DNA of 64,000 bases from Prosopocoilus inquinatus (Eukaryota > Arthropoda > Insecta > Coleoptera > Lucanidae), in contig CM069876.1 of NCBI GenBank assembly GCA_036172665.1, positions 9,936,001-10,000,000 of the forward strand, read 5' to 3'. Below, piece by piece: positions 1 through 12,282 of the stretch. Below the pieces are notes generated by a model. That model was not told the DNA's origin. It saw only the letters and a list, made by a program, of their open reading frames with translations, and made no database searches. The translations under genes were made by a program, and so were the position numbers. Numbering within the stretch: the first letter of the stretch is position 1; every line of letters starts with the position of its first letter.

Positions 1-1783
1 ATAGATAAAAATTAAGATTGGCTTAATTTGTCTTTTGCAAATCATAAAGCACATTGGTTCAAATCAATTGTTATACTTCCCGAAATATAATTATTCGTCA
101 TTGAGCCACCCGCTTGCTTGACAAAACCGAACGTAAAGATAATTAATGTTTTATGTTACCGTCAGTATACCTTAGATTTTCATCCAAGACCAACATATCG
201 CGAATTTACTAACTCGCTGCGACGTACTCGTTTGTACTAATGGGCTGCACTGAATACTAACTTATTTCTACATTCCAAACTGAATGAATACTAACTAACT
301 TAATGATTTACCAAATTTGTCTTTTTAAATTATCCGTACAGAATGTGACAGTGTGCATTTTCTAAAAGTTCGGGTCCAAAAGTTGATATATCGAAACTGT
401 CAGCGTTTCGCTGAAACGTATTTTTATGAGCAAGCGCGTTAATTGCTTTGAATGAATTACGAACAGCTGAGTAGCATTGTCAGTTCAAACTTGGCTTTCC
501 TTTGACAGCATGGAATTCCCTGTATTAAACGTTAATTTTTCGTACGTTCCACAGACTGAAAGATACAATAATACAATAATAAATACAAGTAAATTGTTTT
601 TTAAATTTTTTTGATAGTTATCAGTCGATAGTGAAACGTTGAGTCCTTTTCGAATTATAAATTTGTCCGGTTAGAATTTACAAACCATTTACTTAAATTT
701 TTCATGAGACAAGAGTCGATTTCAATAATAATAAATACGTTGTTTTAAGATAAAAACTTCGTTTTACTCAGAGTCAATGGCTTTTCAATGGCAATGCGAT
801 GGCTTTATAAATTCGTGGATCGAAGAAAATGATTTCAGTATTCTAACAAATATTTGAAAATATTGAAGGGCTTCTTGAAAAGTCACACTTTCGTCTTTCT
901 CTTTTGCATTGTGAAAATCATTAAATATGATTAAGCGTGAAACAACTTCTCAGCGATATAATAAATGCAGCTTTGTTCATATACAACATGACTCTTCCTA
1001 GTTACGGCTCTAAAATACTTTCAAATTATACACACGATTAAGAAACATAATAATTTATTTAAAAAATAAAAAAAAATATCCTTATTACAGTCAGAAATCC
1101 TCTTACGACATGCGCCCACTATAAATATAATTAACTTCGTTCAATGATCTTTACCTTTTACCTTTACCTAATTTAAGCTGTTGTTGTTTCATTATATGAA
1201 ATATCCGACGTACGGTGTTGTTAAACATTCTAATGTTTGTATATTTCGGCATGATACAATCAATAATATCCTATGGCTTAGCATACTGAGGTTCAGTTGC
1301 AAGGACTATCCGCTTCCTGAAGAACATTTCAAGTACTGCAGTACTGCATCTTGTAGAGAACACTTCAAATCGTTAAATATATAGACACTTTCGTTATTGT
1401 ATTACCTTATTACCCTACAAGTGATTGGAAAACAACTAAAAAAAAAGTCCAATTTCTTATGTTTCTCGTCGACTCCTACCCTTAAAATTCCTGTCACATA
1501 TGATTTCGTCGGTCAACTATTTTTTTACTATTTCGCGAGATCATTTCGTTCACAAAAAAACAAATTTCTTAATTTTGATCGTAAAAACTTATGCAAGATT
1601 TTAAACTGTTCCTAATGAAATTCTCATTGCAGATATCAAAGAAAAAAATACGTACATGAATTGGTTCTGTTGCAATCGAACTTGCATCTTCTCGTTACGA
1701 TGTTTGTTGACTTTCTTGGCTGATGATAAACATTTCAGTTCACAATTCATCTTTTAATTTGACTTTGCATCGGTATAGCTTAA
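1..1783. other. AT-rich sequence, nothing recognised
   Basis: No recognisable gene, RNA or transposon end was found. Short open frames near 1181-1384 and 1397-1615 have no motif and AT-rich composition, so they are probably chance. The last bases (about 1775-1783) are the left flank of an older repeat interrupted at 1784. Confidence 0.5.
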
Positions 1784-3760
1784 GGGCGGAATTCAAGAAC
1801 ACTCCTTACACTGCCCCCTTTAACCTCCCTTTATAAAGGAGCATTAAAGTGTAAAGGTGGCCGTATTTATAAAATGCAATTCACAGACATTCCTTTCGCC
1901 CTCCTTCACGAAGGACTTACTTTTAAGGCTTCCTTAAATTTTGAAGCTGGTGTGGTAACTTTTTGAAATGAAAATATAAATATGAAATGAAAATACGAAA
2001 TATTCACACTTATAAAAGCTAAATAAACAAATTTAATTCAAAACTGAGCATACTAAAAAAATTGAAAAATTTACTAAAAGTTGATGAATGGTTCTTTTTT
2101 GAAGTGGTCAAGAAGTTTTGAAATATTTACTGACCATCAGAGGACCTATTCTTGGAAAGCGAGTTTTTGAATGCGCGTAAGCATTCGTTAAAAATGCAAA
2201 CATGTGTATTCTTGACCATTCGATTTTTTGTATTTTATGGGAGTGGACATTACCATTCGTTTTTTATACGTTGTTCACAAATTAAAAAACCACCACCTGT
2301 TGCATTATGTTGGTATAAAACATAAGTCCCCTATAGAACATTAATAAAATACTAAATTGGCAAGGTATTTGAAGTTTCATGTCAAAATAATTTGTCAAAT
2401 CAATTTTACTATTAGTTTATTTACATTTATATTCATTTTAACAAGCCGTTTCAATTAATTACAGTTTGTCTGCTATAACATGACTTACGAACAATAAGGT
2501 AAAAACCATGAAGCTATTATATGTATTAAATTTAGAACCAGGGATTTGTTCCGAAGGTATAACCTTATCGTTTATTTCAAACATTTGCCAATTTTGTTAC
2601 CAAATTTTTAATTAAGACACTGTTGCTGGTTGTATTTTTCACAAGGCAAGGCCGGCAGTGGTCTTTTAATTTGTGAACAAATTATATAATGCGAGCGATT
2701 GTAACTGTAACTAACGTCAAATTTGAAGTAAATTAATCTGACATTTTATATAAAACAGTAAAAGTTAAAGTTTTCACTAAGGTTCTTCTTTTTGATAAAA
2801 TTCACGTTTGAATCAAACTGAATAAGTATTGTTAGTATGTATAATCATGGCAGAAAGATTTATGTGCGAAATGAACAGAGGAGTGATGCAAAGAGGAAAA
2901 TCCCTCAACGATTAGCTTTGCTTTACTTTACTTCAGTGACTATTTTGAGAAACTGTGAGGGTCTGAATATCTACTTATATTGGGGTGACTGAAGGTAGGG
3001 TGGCCAGATCAGTCCTCTATTTCTAAAATAATAATGCAAAATAATTCCCAGTATCATTTTTTAACCATTGCCACATCATAACATGCGGTAAGCACAGGTA
3101 GCGCAGTGACGCGAAGTTTTTTCATGGTGTGCTGTTTTCTTTAACTTAGGAGTCTGACCACCTTAATTGAAGGTCTTAAAAAAATTTTAAATTAACAAAT
3201 TTTTGTAACTCTGCAATTTCGTTATTGGTATTTAGCTACCATTAGACATGCAGCTTTTTTAGATAGTTTTATATTTTCTTCTTTGGTACGATTCTTCTTA
3301 AAGTAAGGTTATAATTTGAAGAAGACTATCGATGCATTATAATCACTGACATCCCATTAATTTGCGTAATTTTAATGAGTATCTGGATTTCACAAATAGT
3401 TCATAATTTCTTAAAACTCTTGGATTTATAGCTAACAATTTATTAACATTTTGAATGTGGTTCGTAAATTTAATAAAATCTTGAAACTTTTGTGTAAGGA
3501 CGGTTAAAGGTACCTCTGTATCTACCTTAATAATTTTAAAGTTAAAACCTTAACTTTTATCTTCCTTGCGTTAAAAGGAAGGTTCGTGAATTGCAATATT
3601 GGTAGTATAAGGAAGTTCAAAGGCTGCCTTAATTGCTTTAAGGAAGCTACTTTACGTTATCTGTCTAAAGGAGGTTTGTGAATTAGAATTAATGTGTAAG
3701 GAACATTAAAGTAAGGCATAAGTTAAGGAGCTGTTTAAAGAAGTTCCTTGAATTCCGCCC
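1784..3760. mobile_element. Non-autonomous PIF/Harbinger-like DNA transposon
   Basis: The two ends are inverted copies starting GGGCGGAATTCAAG. Both are flanked directly by TAA (1781-1783 and 3761-3763), which fits the TWA target preference of PIF/Harbinger. Both subterminal regions hold short diverged repeats around TTCGTGAATTGCAAT and AAGGAAG in both orientations. The 1977-bp interior has no long open frame, so it would need a transposase from elsewhere. Family assignment rests only on the target site and the G-rich terminus. The pre-insertion sequence is confirmed by a related uninterrupted repeat at 62636-62728. Confidence 0.72.
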
Positions 3761-3802
3761 TAACTTTAATCGACGCTTATTTCCCAGGAAATCAATTATT
3801 AT

Positions 3803-5934
3803 TAAAGAGCGGATTCTATGCTAAATGCATATTGCATGCATATTTTGCATATTTGAGCATTTTGTTCAATTTTCGCATATTTCTTAAAAACGTGCATATA
3901 TATGCATATTTGAAAGAATTTGTGTCGAAGTGAGTAAATTTTTTCCTGAATTCTTAATTCGTCAGAACATGTTGTTGCATTAATTAGGGTCTAGTTTGCA
4001 CCCTTCTTGGGCTTAAGCAGGCAGAATTTTCCAAGTAGTGAATTAGGGATTTCCAAGTACTTTCTTAACGATGCGGTGGGGCGTTCATGTTTGCAATATT
4101 GTTTCATCACTTCTTCACGGATTATTAGTCGGTTATTGCTGCGAACGTTTAGTTCTTCCGTAAAAGTATTTTTGTTTGTGAGAAGTGCAATATGCCGAAA
4201 GACAATTCGAGCCTGGTTAATTCCTGGATCAGAAGCTATCCCGACCTTGCTTACACCAATGGAAGCGTATTCTGTAAAGCCTGTAGTAAAATGGTAAGTT
4301 TTAAGTTTGTTTCCTTCCTCCTTAGGTAAATATTTGCTTGGTTCTTGAATATTGAAAGTTCAGACAGTTTAAAAAAATTCAAGTTCTTGTTGTAGATACC
4401 AACCCAACGAAAATTTTCGGTCACACAACATGTCGGGACAGAACTACACAAGTCAAAATGCAAGAAGATGAATGAATCGAAAACATTTCAATTACCCTTA
4501 GACAGTGGACCGTCGTTGATGACTTCATCTAATGAACAACAAGAATTTAATGCTGATTTATGCGAGGCGATGATTTGTGCAAACATACCTTTGAAAAAAC
4601 TGCAAAATTCTATTTTTAAAAGTTTTTTGGAAAAATATACCAAGAAAAATGTTCCCGATGAAAGTACGTTAAGAAAAAATTACGTGCCTCGCATCTACAA
4701 CGGTACTCTAAAAGAAATCAAGAAAATCGTAGAAAATCAATATATTTATTTTATTGTGGATGAAATTACTGATTCTTGTGGGCGTTACATTGTAAATTTG
4801 TTAATAGGGTCTTTGCGGGAAGATAAACCTAGTGAATCTTATTTAATAGCCTGTACACAGTTAGACAAAACTAATCATTTAAGTATTTTAAGATCTGTTA
4901 ATGAATGTTTTATGAAATTTTTCTCACCTAATGTAGTTCCTACTGAAAAAATTTTACTTATGGTATCAGATGCTGCCCCTTACATGGTTAAAGCCGGGCA
5001 GCAATTTAAAACAATTTATAAAAATTTAGTTCACGTGAGTTGTTTAGCTCATGGATGTAACAGAGTAGCTGAACGTGTTGACTAGGTGGGGAACTTGGTT
5101 GGAAGCGGCAATGTTTTATGCTGAACATTTTGTAGCAATTAAGGAATTGGTTGTAGAGTTTAATCCCCAAGATAGTGCTGCTATTGCAAAGGCACAAAAT
5201 ATTGTAACAAAAACTTCATTGGCAAATCAACTGAACTTCATCAAAATGCATTACAGTTTTGTAATACAAACTATAAACAATTTAGAAAAACCGAAAATGT
5301 CTTTAATAGAATCCGTTAAAATTGTTAAAGAATTTAAAGAGAATATTTCAAAAGTTCCAGGTAAAATCGGCAGTTCAGTAAATAAAAAATGTTTATCCGT
5401 TTTAGATAAAAATAGCGGCTTCAAAACCCTTGAGGAAATTTACGAAATTTTGAATGGAAACTTTGAAATTGACTTAAGTGTAGAATTTTCAGCTATGAGT
5501 CACTTTAAATATGCCCCAATTACCTCCGTGGATGTTGAAAGGAGTTTTTCAATTTATAAAAATATTTTGTCAGATAAAAGGCAAAATTTCCTGGTAGAGA
5601 ACTTGGAAAAACACATTGTTGTAAATTATAATTGAAGATTTTTTTAGTCGTTATAATATTTACTTAATAATGTACATACATAATATACATACTTCCTTCA
5701 TATAAGCGTTTACAAATAAATGTAAATAAATTGTATAAAATATAATGTTTTTTATTTGAATAAGAATGCCCATAAAACACAGTAGACCAGTTATTGCATT
5801 ATTTGAAGTGTTCGGCCTATCTTGCACATATTTCGCCATTTTTAGTGCATATATATGTGCATATTTCATCATTTTTTAGTGCATATATATGCGCATATTT
5901 CATCAAAATTACTCGCATATAAATCCGCTCTCTA
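3803..5934 (+). mobile_element. hAT transposon, defective
   Basis: The element is bounded by a perfect 8-bp duplication ATTATTAT (3795-3802 and 5935-5942), the hallmark of hAT. The terminal inverted repeats are TAAAGAGCGGATTCTATGC on the left and TAGAGAGCGGATTTATATGC on the right (read inward). Both subterminal zones carry repeated TGCATATATGCATATTT-like motifs, probably transposase binding sites. It encodes a broken transposase (4192-5635). At 2.13 kb it is close to full length for a compact hAT. Confidence 0.88.
4192..5635 (+). pseudogene. hAT transposase with BED zinc finger, internally deleted
   Basis: Exon 1 (4192-4293) starts with ATG and ends at a GTAAGT donor. The acceptor is TTGTTGTAG and exon 2 starts at 4396 in the same phase. 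The junction completes a BED-type finger: Cys-x2-Cys (VFCKACSK) in exon 1 and a His...His/Cys tail (QHVGTELHKSKCKK) in exon 2. The first frame runs to 5085 and covers the start of the RNase H-like core (IVDEITDS, VSDAAPYMVKAG, HVSCLAHGCNRV). The second frame, 5075-5635, resumes at LTRWGTWLEA and ends with the hATC dimerisation region (APITSVDVERSFS). From the usual family layout I infer a small deletion plus frame change between HGCNRVAERV and LTRWGTW, so the protein is not functional. Resembles the CGGBP1-like BED hAT group. Confidence 0.85.
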
Positions 5935-5992
5935 ATTATTATAATCATCGTTTCTATGGTGTTAACTTAAATTTTAACTGAAAGTGGTACAG

Positions 5993-7904
5993 ATGGCCCT
6001 TAGCAAATAAGCAACGTAAACTGAAACTTTAACAATACATTGATGTTGATGACATGTATTTACTATTTCATGAATTGAACAATACATTACCAATTCCGAT
6101 CTTCATCTTCATCGCTATTGTTTCCTATAAAATAAATTATTTATTTGAGTTGGACAAAATTCTAATAAAGACATTTCACCATTTTACATATCGCATCAAA
6201 AGCCCCAACAGAACAAAAATTGCATTTTTGAACCATACAAAAAATTTAATTGGTTATCGATTGCCACTAACGCACCGTTTTAGTAGTGAACGAAACGCGT
6301 TTAAATTCACCGCAGACTAGCTCGAAATCCTGATTACCTGAACACCTATTAAGCAAATATACATATTTATGAACAAGCACCGAGCAACTTAATTTGAATT
6401 AAGTTTACTCGATTGGCCGGATGAGAGTGAACTCAACTCGTCCTGTGAAGCTTTTGCGCTGGGGCGAAATAATTTATTTAACTTAAATTTATTAAGTTCG
6501 GCGCTTAATTAAAAACGAGTTATTGTTGTTGTTTCGAGACACGGGTTATTAAATAAACACAGTGGAAGTTTGTGGGAAGATTTTGTTAAATGAATTAGGA
6601 AATCGTAATATATACAAACAAAATTTCTTTCTACATGGCATTCACCATCATAAATTCGGTCACCAGACCTTATTTAATATTATTATTTTGAGAAACGTTC
6701 CTTTCGATTGTGTTTTAGAAACCAGTTAAAAATAAACCTTCATTCCTTCAAATGGTGATGGGACGAGTTGAGTAAAAGTTCACCGTATTGTCACAAAAGG
6801 ACTCCGTCAGATCATGAATGACCTTCACGAGGAGACCTCCGGTTTGTAGGGGCGTAGGTAGAGCTTTTAAAACAATTCGATTACAAAAATATACCCTTTA
6901 TTTGATTTAGATTGGAGTTAAATTGATTTCTGGGAGTCGGGGGGTTTCTCTGGCAGTTCGGGTTGCTGGGAACGTAGCAATGAAAACTTCTGCGTTGCAT
7001 TGAATGGGGTGAACGTTGGACCGGCCAGATGATTACTTGGGTTGCTAGCGACAATTTCGGCTTCGACGGAGCAGATGTAGCGTTTGAGTGCGGTGCTTAC
7101 ATCCCGCGATGACGACAGTGCGGTCTAGGGAAAATGACGGCGACGTACATCAGGGGTGGAGACGACGCGGCACGACACGCTGAATAGAACTAATGATTTA
7201 GTTAACGATTGAAGTTCCCAATTCGGATTGGTTTATCTATACGCGTTTGTTTATAAAAATTTGTTTATTTAATTAGTTCGTGATATAGTACCTGGGTTTG
7301 TAAAAAGCTTGCATGTGTGCTTTCCTGTTTCAATACCCGCGCATCGCTTCTCGCTGAGCTCTACGTTTTCATAATTGGATTGAAATAGGAAATTACGCAT
7401 TGATTATGCATAACGTTTAAGTCTTTTAAGTATTTCCGTAAATTTTAAACGGTTTTATAGAAAATCTAATCGTAACAATATCTTTATTAGTTTAGAACCA
7501 TTGAGAGGATGCTTATAGTATTTATATTTATTGGAAAATAAAAAATTAAATGTCGGATGTAATTTTCAAGCTAAAATTAGAATTAGTAAGTTCCTGAGTT
7601 CAAAAGATGGAATAAGTGAAATTCCAGTTTTTACTTGCCCTTTGTTTTGCAGTCGCGCACGACACAGTTATTCGAAGAGCTTCCTCTGATGATACAAGAA
7701 TTTTTATACTAATGTTAACTGTAAAAATAACAATTTCTTGGATAAAATGCCTTAAGAGAAATACGCGAAATTGATAGTATCTAGTCACAAAAATATAAGA
7801 AAATGTTAGATGTTAATGCGTTGGAAATTTTGAACCTAGACTTTTATTAAATCGGATATTTCACTATATCAGCTATGTTTATGGTTTCTATGTAACTATT
7901 AGTA
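5993..7904. other. Intergenic, with one GC-rich block at 6840-7200
   Basis: Mostly AT-rich without recognisable genes. About 6840-7200 is clearly richer in G, C and CpG than its surroundings but has no open frame of note on either strand. It could be a decayed retroelement leader or a regulatory island; nothing in the sequence decides this. Confidence 0.35.
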
Positions 7905-8205
7905 GTAGTACTTTATTCAATAATAACAATAGCGTTACGTGAATAACAAAATAAAATAAAATGGAAAACAAAATATAAAATAGAAGCTAACGAATACGGA
8001 AATCATAAATGATATCACAGTCATAATGGTACATACAAATAACAAAATGAAAAACAGAAGTATCACAATCCTAATAATGACCTTCTGCTAGATCTATTCA
8101 TAGAATTCTAAAAAGTTGTAATAAACACGTTTTTTTATTATTGATGTTTTTAAGTTTGCCTGGACTGGCATTGTAAAATATTGATTTTCAGTCATAATTT
8201 GATCA
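7905..8205 (-). mobile_element. Decayed 3' end of a Jockey/CR1-like non-LTR retrotransposon
   Basis: On the minus strand an AATAAAG signal is followed by a TACTACTAC microsatellite tail near 7905-7915, the typical 3' end of these elements. Just upstream, a decayed frame (near 8100-8190) resembles the final residues of the ORF2 proteins found elsewhere in this window (pattern NLK...KK.VYYNFLEF, compare the 18.85-kb copy). Multiple stops; heavily degraded. Confidence 0.4.
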
Positions 8206-8302
8206 GAATTTTTTTAGGATGGGATGCAAATAAAAAAGAAGTATTAAATATTCCGGACTTCAAACAGAGGTGTATTTGCATCGAAGCTTATATGCCTTAT
8301 GG

Positions 8303-8591
8303 CAGGGGTGGCCTACTCTTGTATACAAATGATCGACTTTTCTACTTAAAAATACTTTGCTATCTCCCTATAAAAAATTGACGTTTTGAAACTCTTTCTA
8401 GAAACGCTTAATACAATATGACCTAATAGGTACTAACTACTGAATACTAAAAGAGTTATAACCTTTTGTTTCTATGAATTACAAGCATGAACACCTAAGA
8501 ACCTTACGTTTGTGTGTTGAAATCAAAATCGTTTCTTGTCGACCATGATTCACCTAAAATCATTTCGCGATCGACTTGTTGGCCATTCCTG
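8303..8591. mobile_element. hAT-type MITE, 289 bp
   Basis: The termini are CAGGGGTGGCCTACTC on the left and CAGGAATGGCCAACAAG on the right (read inward), the common hAT CAGGG-TGGCC pattern. They are flanked by CCTTATGG (8295-8302) and ACTTATGG (8592-8599), a 7/8-match 8-bp duplication. Both ends continue into an inverted ATGATCGACTT/AAGTCGATCG segment. No coding capacity. Confidence 0.65.
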
Positions 8592-8599
8592 ACTTATGG

Positions 8600-9066
8600 G
8601 ATCGATAAGTAGGGCGAATGACAATAAAAATCAAGCGTTTGATATTAGAGAAATAATTCTCTTTTTTGTTTGCACTGCAAAATTGTTGAAGGTGATTATA
8701 ATTCAAATCAATAAATGTATCAATTCATAGTACTGATACTTTATAAAGTATCGATATTCGTAATATCGATACAAGACTTTTTTAATCCAAAAGAAGGGTT
8801 TGAAGTGAGGTTATATGGTTTGAAAGATGATTTCGTATTGTGTCTCTGTTTGAATAATTATGTATTGCCTGTAAAAAATAAATTCAATTAGAAATTTTCG
8901 CTTAGTTAAATACTAATTTGTTTTAGGATACAGTATATTCGATACTTCATTTAATTGGATCGATCCACCGACATATCGGAAGACAAAGTATCGTTACAAA
9001 ATATCGGGTATCGGACCGTAAAGTATCGATACTGAAAAGTATCGATACGTATCGCCCAACACTAGT
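8600..9066. repeat. TATCGATA-rich repeat, probably a DNA transposon remnant
   Basis: The segment is crowded with TATCGATA and GTATCGAT motifs in both orientations and ends at GTATCGCCCAACACTAG. Read from the right this gives CTAGTGTTGGGCGATAC, a typical hAT-like terminus. I could not find a matching left terminus or a target duplication, so only the right end is supported. Confidence 0.4.
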
Positions 9067-9729
9067 CTACCTTCAATTTGAACATACATCAGAAATGTCG
9101 AGCACTTAGATGATTTCTTTACTGTATTTAAAGTGCAAAATAATTTCTCACTTATTTCGTAAAGCACGAAATAAAATAGAGCTAACTTTTGATTAGCTCA
9201 GTTGGAAAGCCATTCAGATTCATTTGCACATGTGTACAGTATTGCCTAGACGTAGCAAAATTCAAATTTATTGGGTTGTATATTAAAACTTCCATTATGA
9301 GGCCCCGCCGGGAATATTAACCGGTGCAACGCATAAAGCAGTTTCGCATTATTAATTTATGCTTAAATAACGAGCTAGTTAAACACATTCATTAAGTACA
9401 TATTGTTCATTCAAGTTACAAAGTTATCACGTTTATAATTAGCGTATCATTTTACGAAGTCGAGTCCCATTAAAATTTGCTGCAGGTTTCCAGAATATTA
9501 GTAAGAAAACCATTATGAAAATATATAAAATATTTCATTCATTATCATTCTCATCGCAGGATGATGCTATTTTTTTAACACAAAATATATTCCACGCCTC
9601 GATCTAGTTTTGCATATTTGGCGTTGATTGCACAATTTTTCCCGAGCATCCGCAGCTATATTTCATCATATTTCGTGGGAATTAAATTGAATGTTTATTT
9701 TAAACGTCGAAAGCGGTTTACGTTTTCTT
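9067..9729. other. Intergenic, nothing recognised
   Basis: AT-rich, no long frames, no terminal repeats seen. Confidence 0.4.
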
Positions 9730-9960
9730 GTCCACTTGTTAATTATAATAATAAATTTATTCATGTTATCGTACTTAAGTATGTCAAGAGGAATATAATA
9801 TAACATTAAATGATAAAAATAAAAGTGTACAACATATAAAAAATCACATAATGGAGATGTCAGAAATTCCTCAAAATTATAGAAAGCTCTTGATATAAGA
9901 AAGTGTTTTATTTGTGGTCTGAAAGTCGGAAGAACCAGTTGTCTAATTTCATCCATTATT
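9730..9960 (-). mobile_element. Non-LTR retrotransposon ORF2 C-terminal relic
   Basis: The minus-strand frame ending near 9840 has KHFLISRAFYNFEEFLTSPL, matching the pattern KRFLIYQAFYSTEEFLT of the 18.85-kb relic. This pattern is characteristic of the extreme C-terminus of Jockey/CR1-group ORF2 proteins. The open frame then runs on through what should be 3' UTR. Only the last few dozen residues remain. Confidence 0.5.
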
Positions 9961-10082
9961 CAACCATCACATGATTTGCTGAATCTAGTGTTACGTGAAT
10001 GAAAGTCACTGTTACAGCTTAAGTGATCCAATTTTTTTTTTAATATTAAGTAAGCATTCAAGAATATACATTCTTTTACTGT

Positions 10083-10331
10083 GTGCAAATATTTAAACCT
10101 GTAATACATTACCATAAATGGCAACGATTAAATTTATATGCCCTTTACACCAAGTTAATAGTATTAGAGAAATGCATTGTAAGATTTTTACCAAACCGTT
10201 TGAGAACTGCTGGCGTAGCTAACGACTGGATGGTACGCCGCCTTGCCTGTGTGAATGACGACCCTGAATATACGTCAGTGTTTTACGATGTCGTAAACGA
10301 ACATCTGTTTGATTTGTATGAGGCCTATTAA
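10083..10331 (+). other. Possible terminal exon of unknown gene
   Basis: From about 10200 the frame has higher GC and balanced amino acids (WMVRRLACVNDDPEYTSVF) and ends with TAA at 10331; an AATTAAA lies some 50 bp downstream. A weak acceptor, GGCGTAG, sits just before the coding-like part. The upstream half of the frame is AT-rich and less protein-like. I do not recognise the sequence. It could be a last exon or a transposon scrap. Confidence 0.2.
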
Positions 10332-11159
10332 TAGATCGTAACAGTCGAAACATTTTAAACGCCCTCACAAAGCGCCTGGATTAATTAAAATAAGTGCCAC
10401 TTCGCTCCAAGTAATTACAATTTTAGGTATTTTCAAATTATAAACCGACGATTATAATTGCTGGACAAAAAATGCGGATGAGTTAAATAATGACATCACC
10501 GTCATTCATCGTTTATTTTCGGATATTTTGCCCTCACAAGTATTAAAGTGCCTTTCCATTTCTAATTAAATAGATTAAGATTTCTTTAGTTTAATAAAGA
10601 AACTTTAAAATAATGTAGTAATTTATCTACTGTTTGTACAGTTTAAAATCGGCCGCATTACGTCATCACACTAGGGAGAATAAAATAGCTGTTAAAACTG
10701 ATATGTGCTCACTACCAATATGACTGACATTAAATTTACAATTTCTATTAATTCCATTACGAAATTCGGCCAAGTAAAGCATTTTTAACCCGCTTGCATG
10801 GCAAATTCCAAAATTTACAAATTGATTAATATCTTAAAGTATTTTCGCATGCATTCGATAAAGTCGCACTTTCGCATTTCTTTTGATGCTTTTTATTATG
10901 GCAATCTTTTGTGTTTTTACATCGGCGGTCGCTGTAACGCGTTTAAGGTGGGGCAGTATTATATTACCTTTCTGTAGTTACGAAAAATTTGACGGACACG
11001 CTTGACCTTTGACTCCATTGGTTGTTCTTGACATCGTCTATATACGGTTGACTTTTGCTTGTGTCTTTATGATTTTGATTCGTCCAGATTCTTCTTTTCT
11101 TAGTTAGTGATAAGGCCACATTTGGCTTTATTAATTTGTGGGGTATATGTAGCAGGCAG
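10332..11159. other. Intergenic, nothing recognised
   Basis: AT-rich sequence with no supported feature. Confidence 0.4.
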
Positions 11160-11452
11160 TCACCGTAGTGATATCCTCAGGGTACGGTGGTGGTTTTGTT
11201 TGTGTGCACGGGCTGGGGCTCTCAGGCTGCCCCTAATCCGTGGGACCAAGGTAGGTCTGTTGGTATCGGCAGGATCTCATGCGAGGTTTCCTGCAGTGAA
11301 CGATGATTATTGATTGTAACTTGGTGTCCTGGTGGAAGAAAACTCATCCGAGGAAGTGCCAGCTTGTCCCCATTGTTATGAACAGGTATGTTTGCGATTG
11401 ATGCAATTATTTTTCTTCCCTTGCAAGCTTTAAGTTTGGATTTTTCGTACAT
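11160..11452 (-). other. GC-richer coding-like block, identity unknown
   Basis: Both strands are open here. The minus frame reads as a plausible protein (LPRMSFLPPGHQVTINN then LQETSHEILPIPTDLPWS) and has less AT bias than its surroundings. On the plus strand a Cys-x2-Cys fragment (PACPHCYEQ) ends exactly at a GTATGT donor-like site near 11383. I suspect a retroelement fragment but cannot name it. Confidence 0.25.
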
Positions 11453-12165
11453 GCTTTTTGTACAAGTTTGAATTTAAACTCGCAGAGACGATCTTTCTAG
11501 GGAAGCGGACTTTTGCGTAACGGCAAAACAACTGTGAAACAACTGTTTTGCACCGGATTTATTCGGAGCTGCCTTCGAGTCGGTAACGGGATTGGCATCT
11601 GCACATGTCAATCAATACGGTGATGGATCGACTACAAGATGATCTCACCAAGCAGATATTCAGGTGGGAGATTCACTTTTATTGCGGTTAAAATTACAAA
11701 ATATTATGAGTAAGGTAATTACAGATTAAATAGAAAAATATAAATAAACTATTAAAACGAATGTGTATTCTACGCAACCGTAATAAAAAATCTAGGACTG
11801 TCTATCGAAATGTTGAAAATTCAACCGTTTTAATGTCTGTCCGGATAGTCATCGCAAATTTGTTTGATAAATTTCAAAGGTAACAGCTTGTATTATTTCA
11901 AAAATAACACTGCAGTGATTTGTTTGCAATCAACGACAAAATAACATACGAGTTTTTCCAACTGATGCGGCAATTATTTATGAACCGTTTTATTATTAAA
12001 AGTGTTTATACAAAAATCGGATCGAATGGTGTTGACATTATTTAAGGCAGCTTCTATTTTCCCTGTTTCCTTTTTTCAACGTTTACCTTTAAGACGTCTT
12101 CCTATTTTTTGTTTTTAAAAGATTTCGCTTATATCTATTGGCTTAAAGCAAATTATTAATGCACC
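11453..12165. other. Intergenic, nothing recognised
   Basis: AT-rich sequence with no supported feature. Confidence 0.4.
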
Positions 12166-12215
12166 AACTTGGATTGAAATAAATAGTGAGAAAACCCCTC
12201 GACCACATTAATTCA

Positions 12216-12276
12216 CTGAAAGCGAATACGTATTTCGGTAACGAAGTTACCATCTTCAGCGCTAAACTGATATCAG
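12216..12276 (-). ncRNA. Hammerhead ribozyme core, minus-strand arm of the palindrome
   Basis: Exact mirror image of the plus-strand core at 12283-12343. CUGAAGA maps to 12259-12253 and the predicted cleavage lies beside 12225. Same reservations as the plus-strand copy. Confidence 0.55.
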
Positions 12277-12282
12277 TTTAAA

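Larger units (their letters stand above)
3761..5992. repeat. Older dispersed repeat, split by two transposons
   Basis: The pieces about 1775-1783, 3764-3802 and 5943-5992 line up in order with 62636-62728 (shared CTTTAATCG, CGATTATTTCCCA-like, AATCGTTTCTA and GTTAACT blocks). The first gap is the Harbinger-like insertion and the second is the hAT insertion. The nature of the repeat is unknown. Similarity fades after the GAAAGT near 5990. Confidence 0.6.

Noticed and set aside
4007..4297. 96-residue plus-strand frame over the hAT 5' region
   Set aside because: It lies in another frame than the spliced BED-finger exon at 4192-4293, which has a clear family pattern.
8600..9066. Complete hAT element ending CTAGTGTTGGGCG
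   Set aside because: Only the right end is recognisable; no left end or 8-bp duplication was seen.
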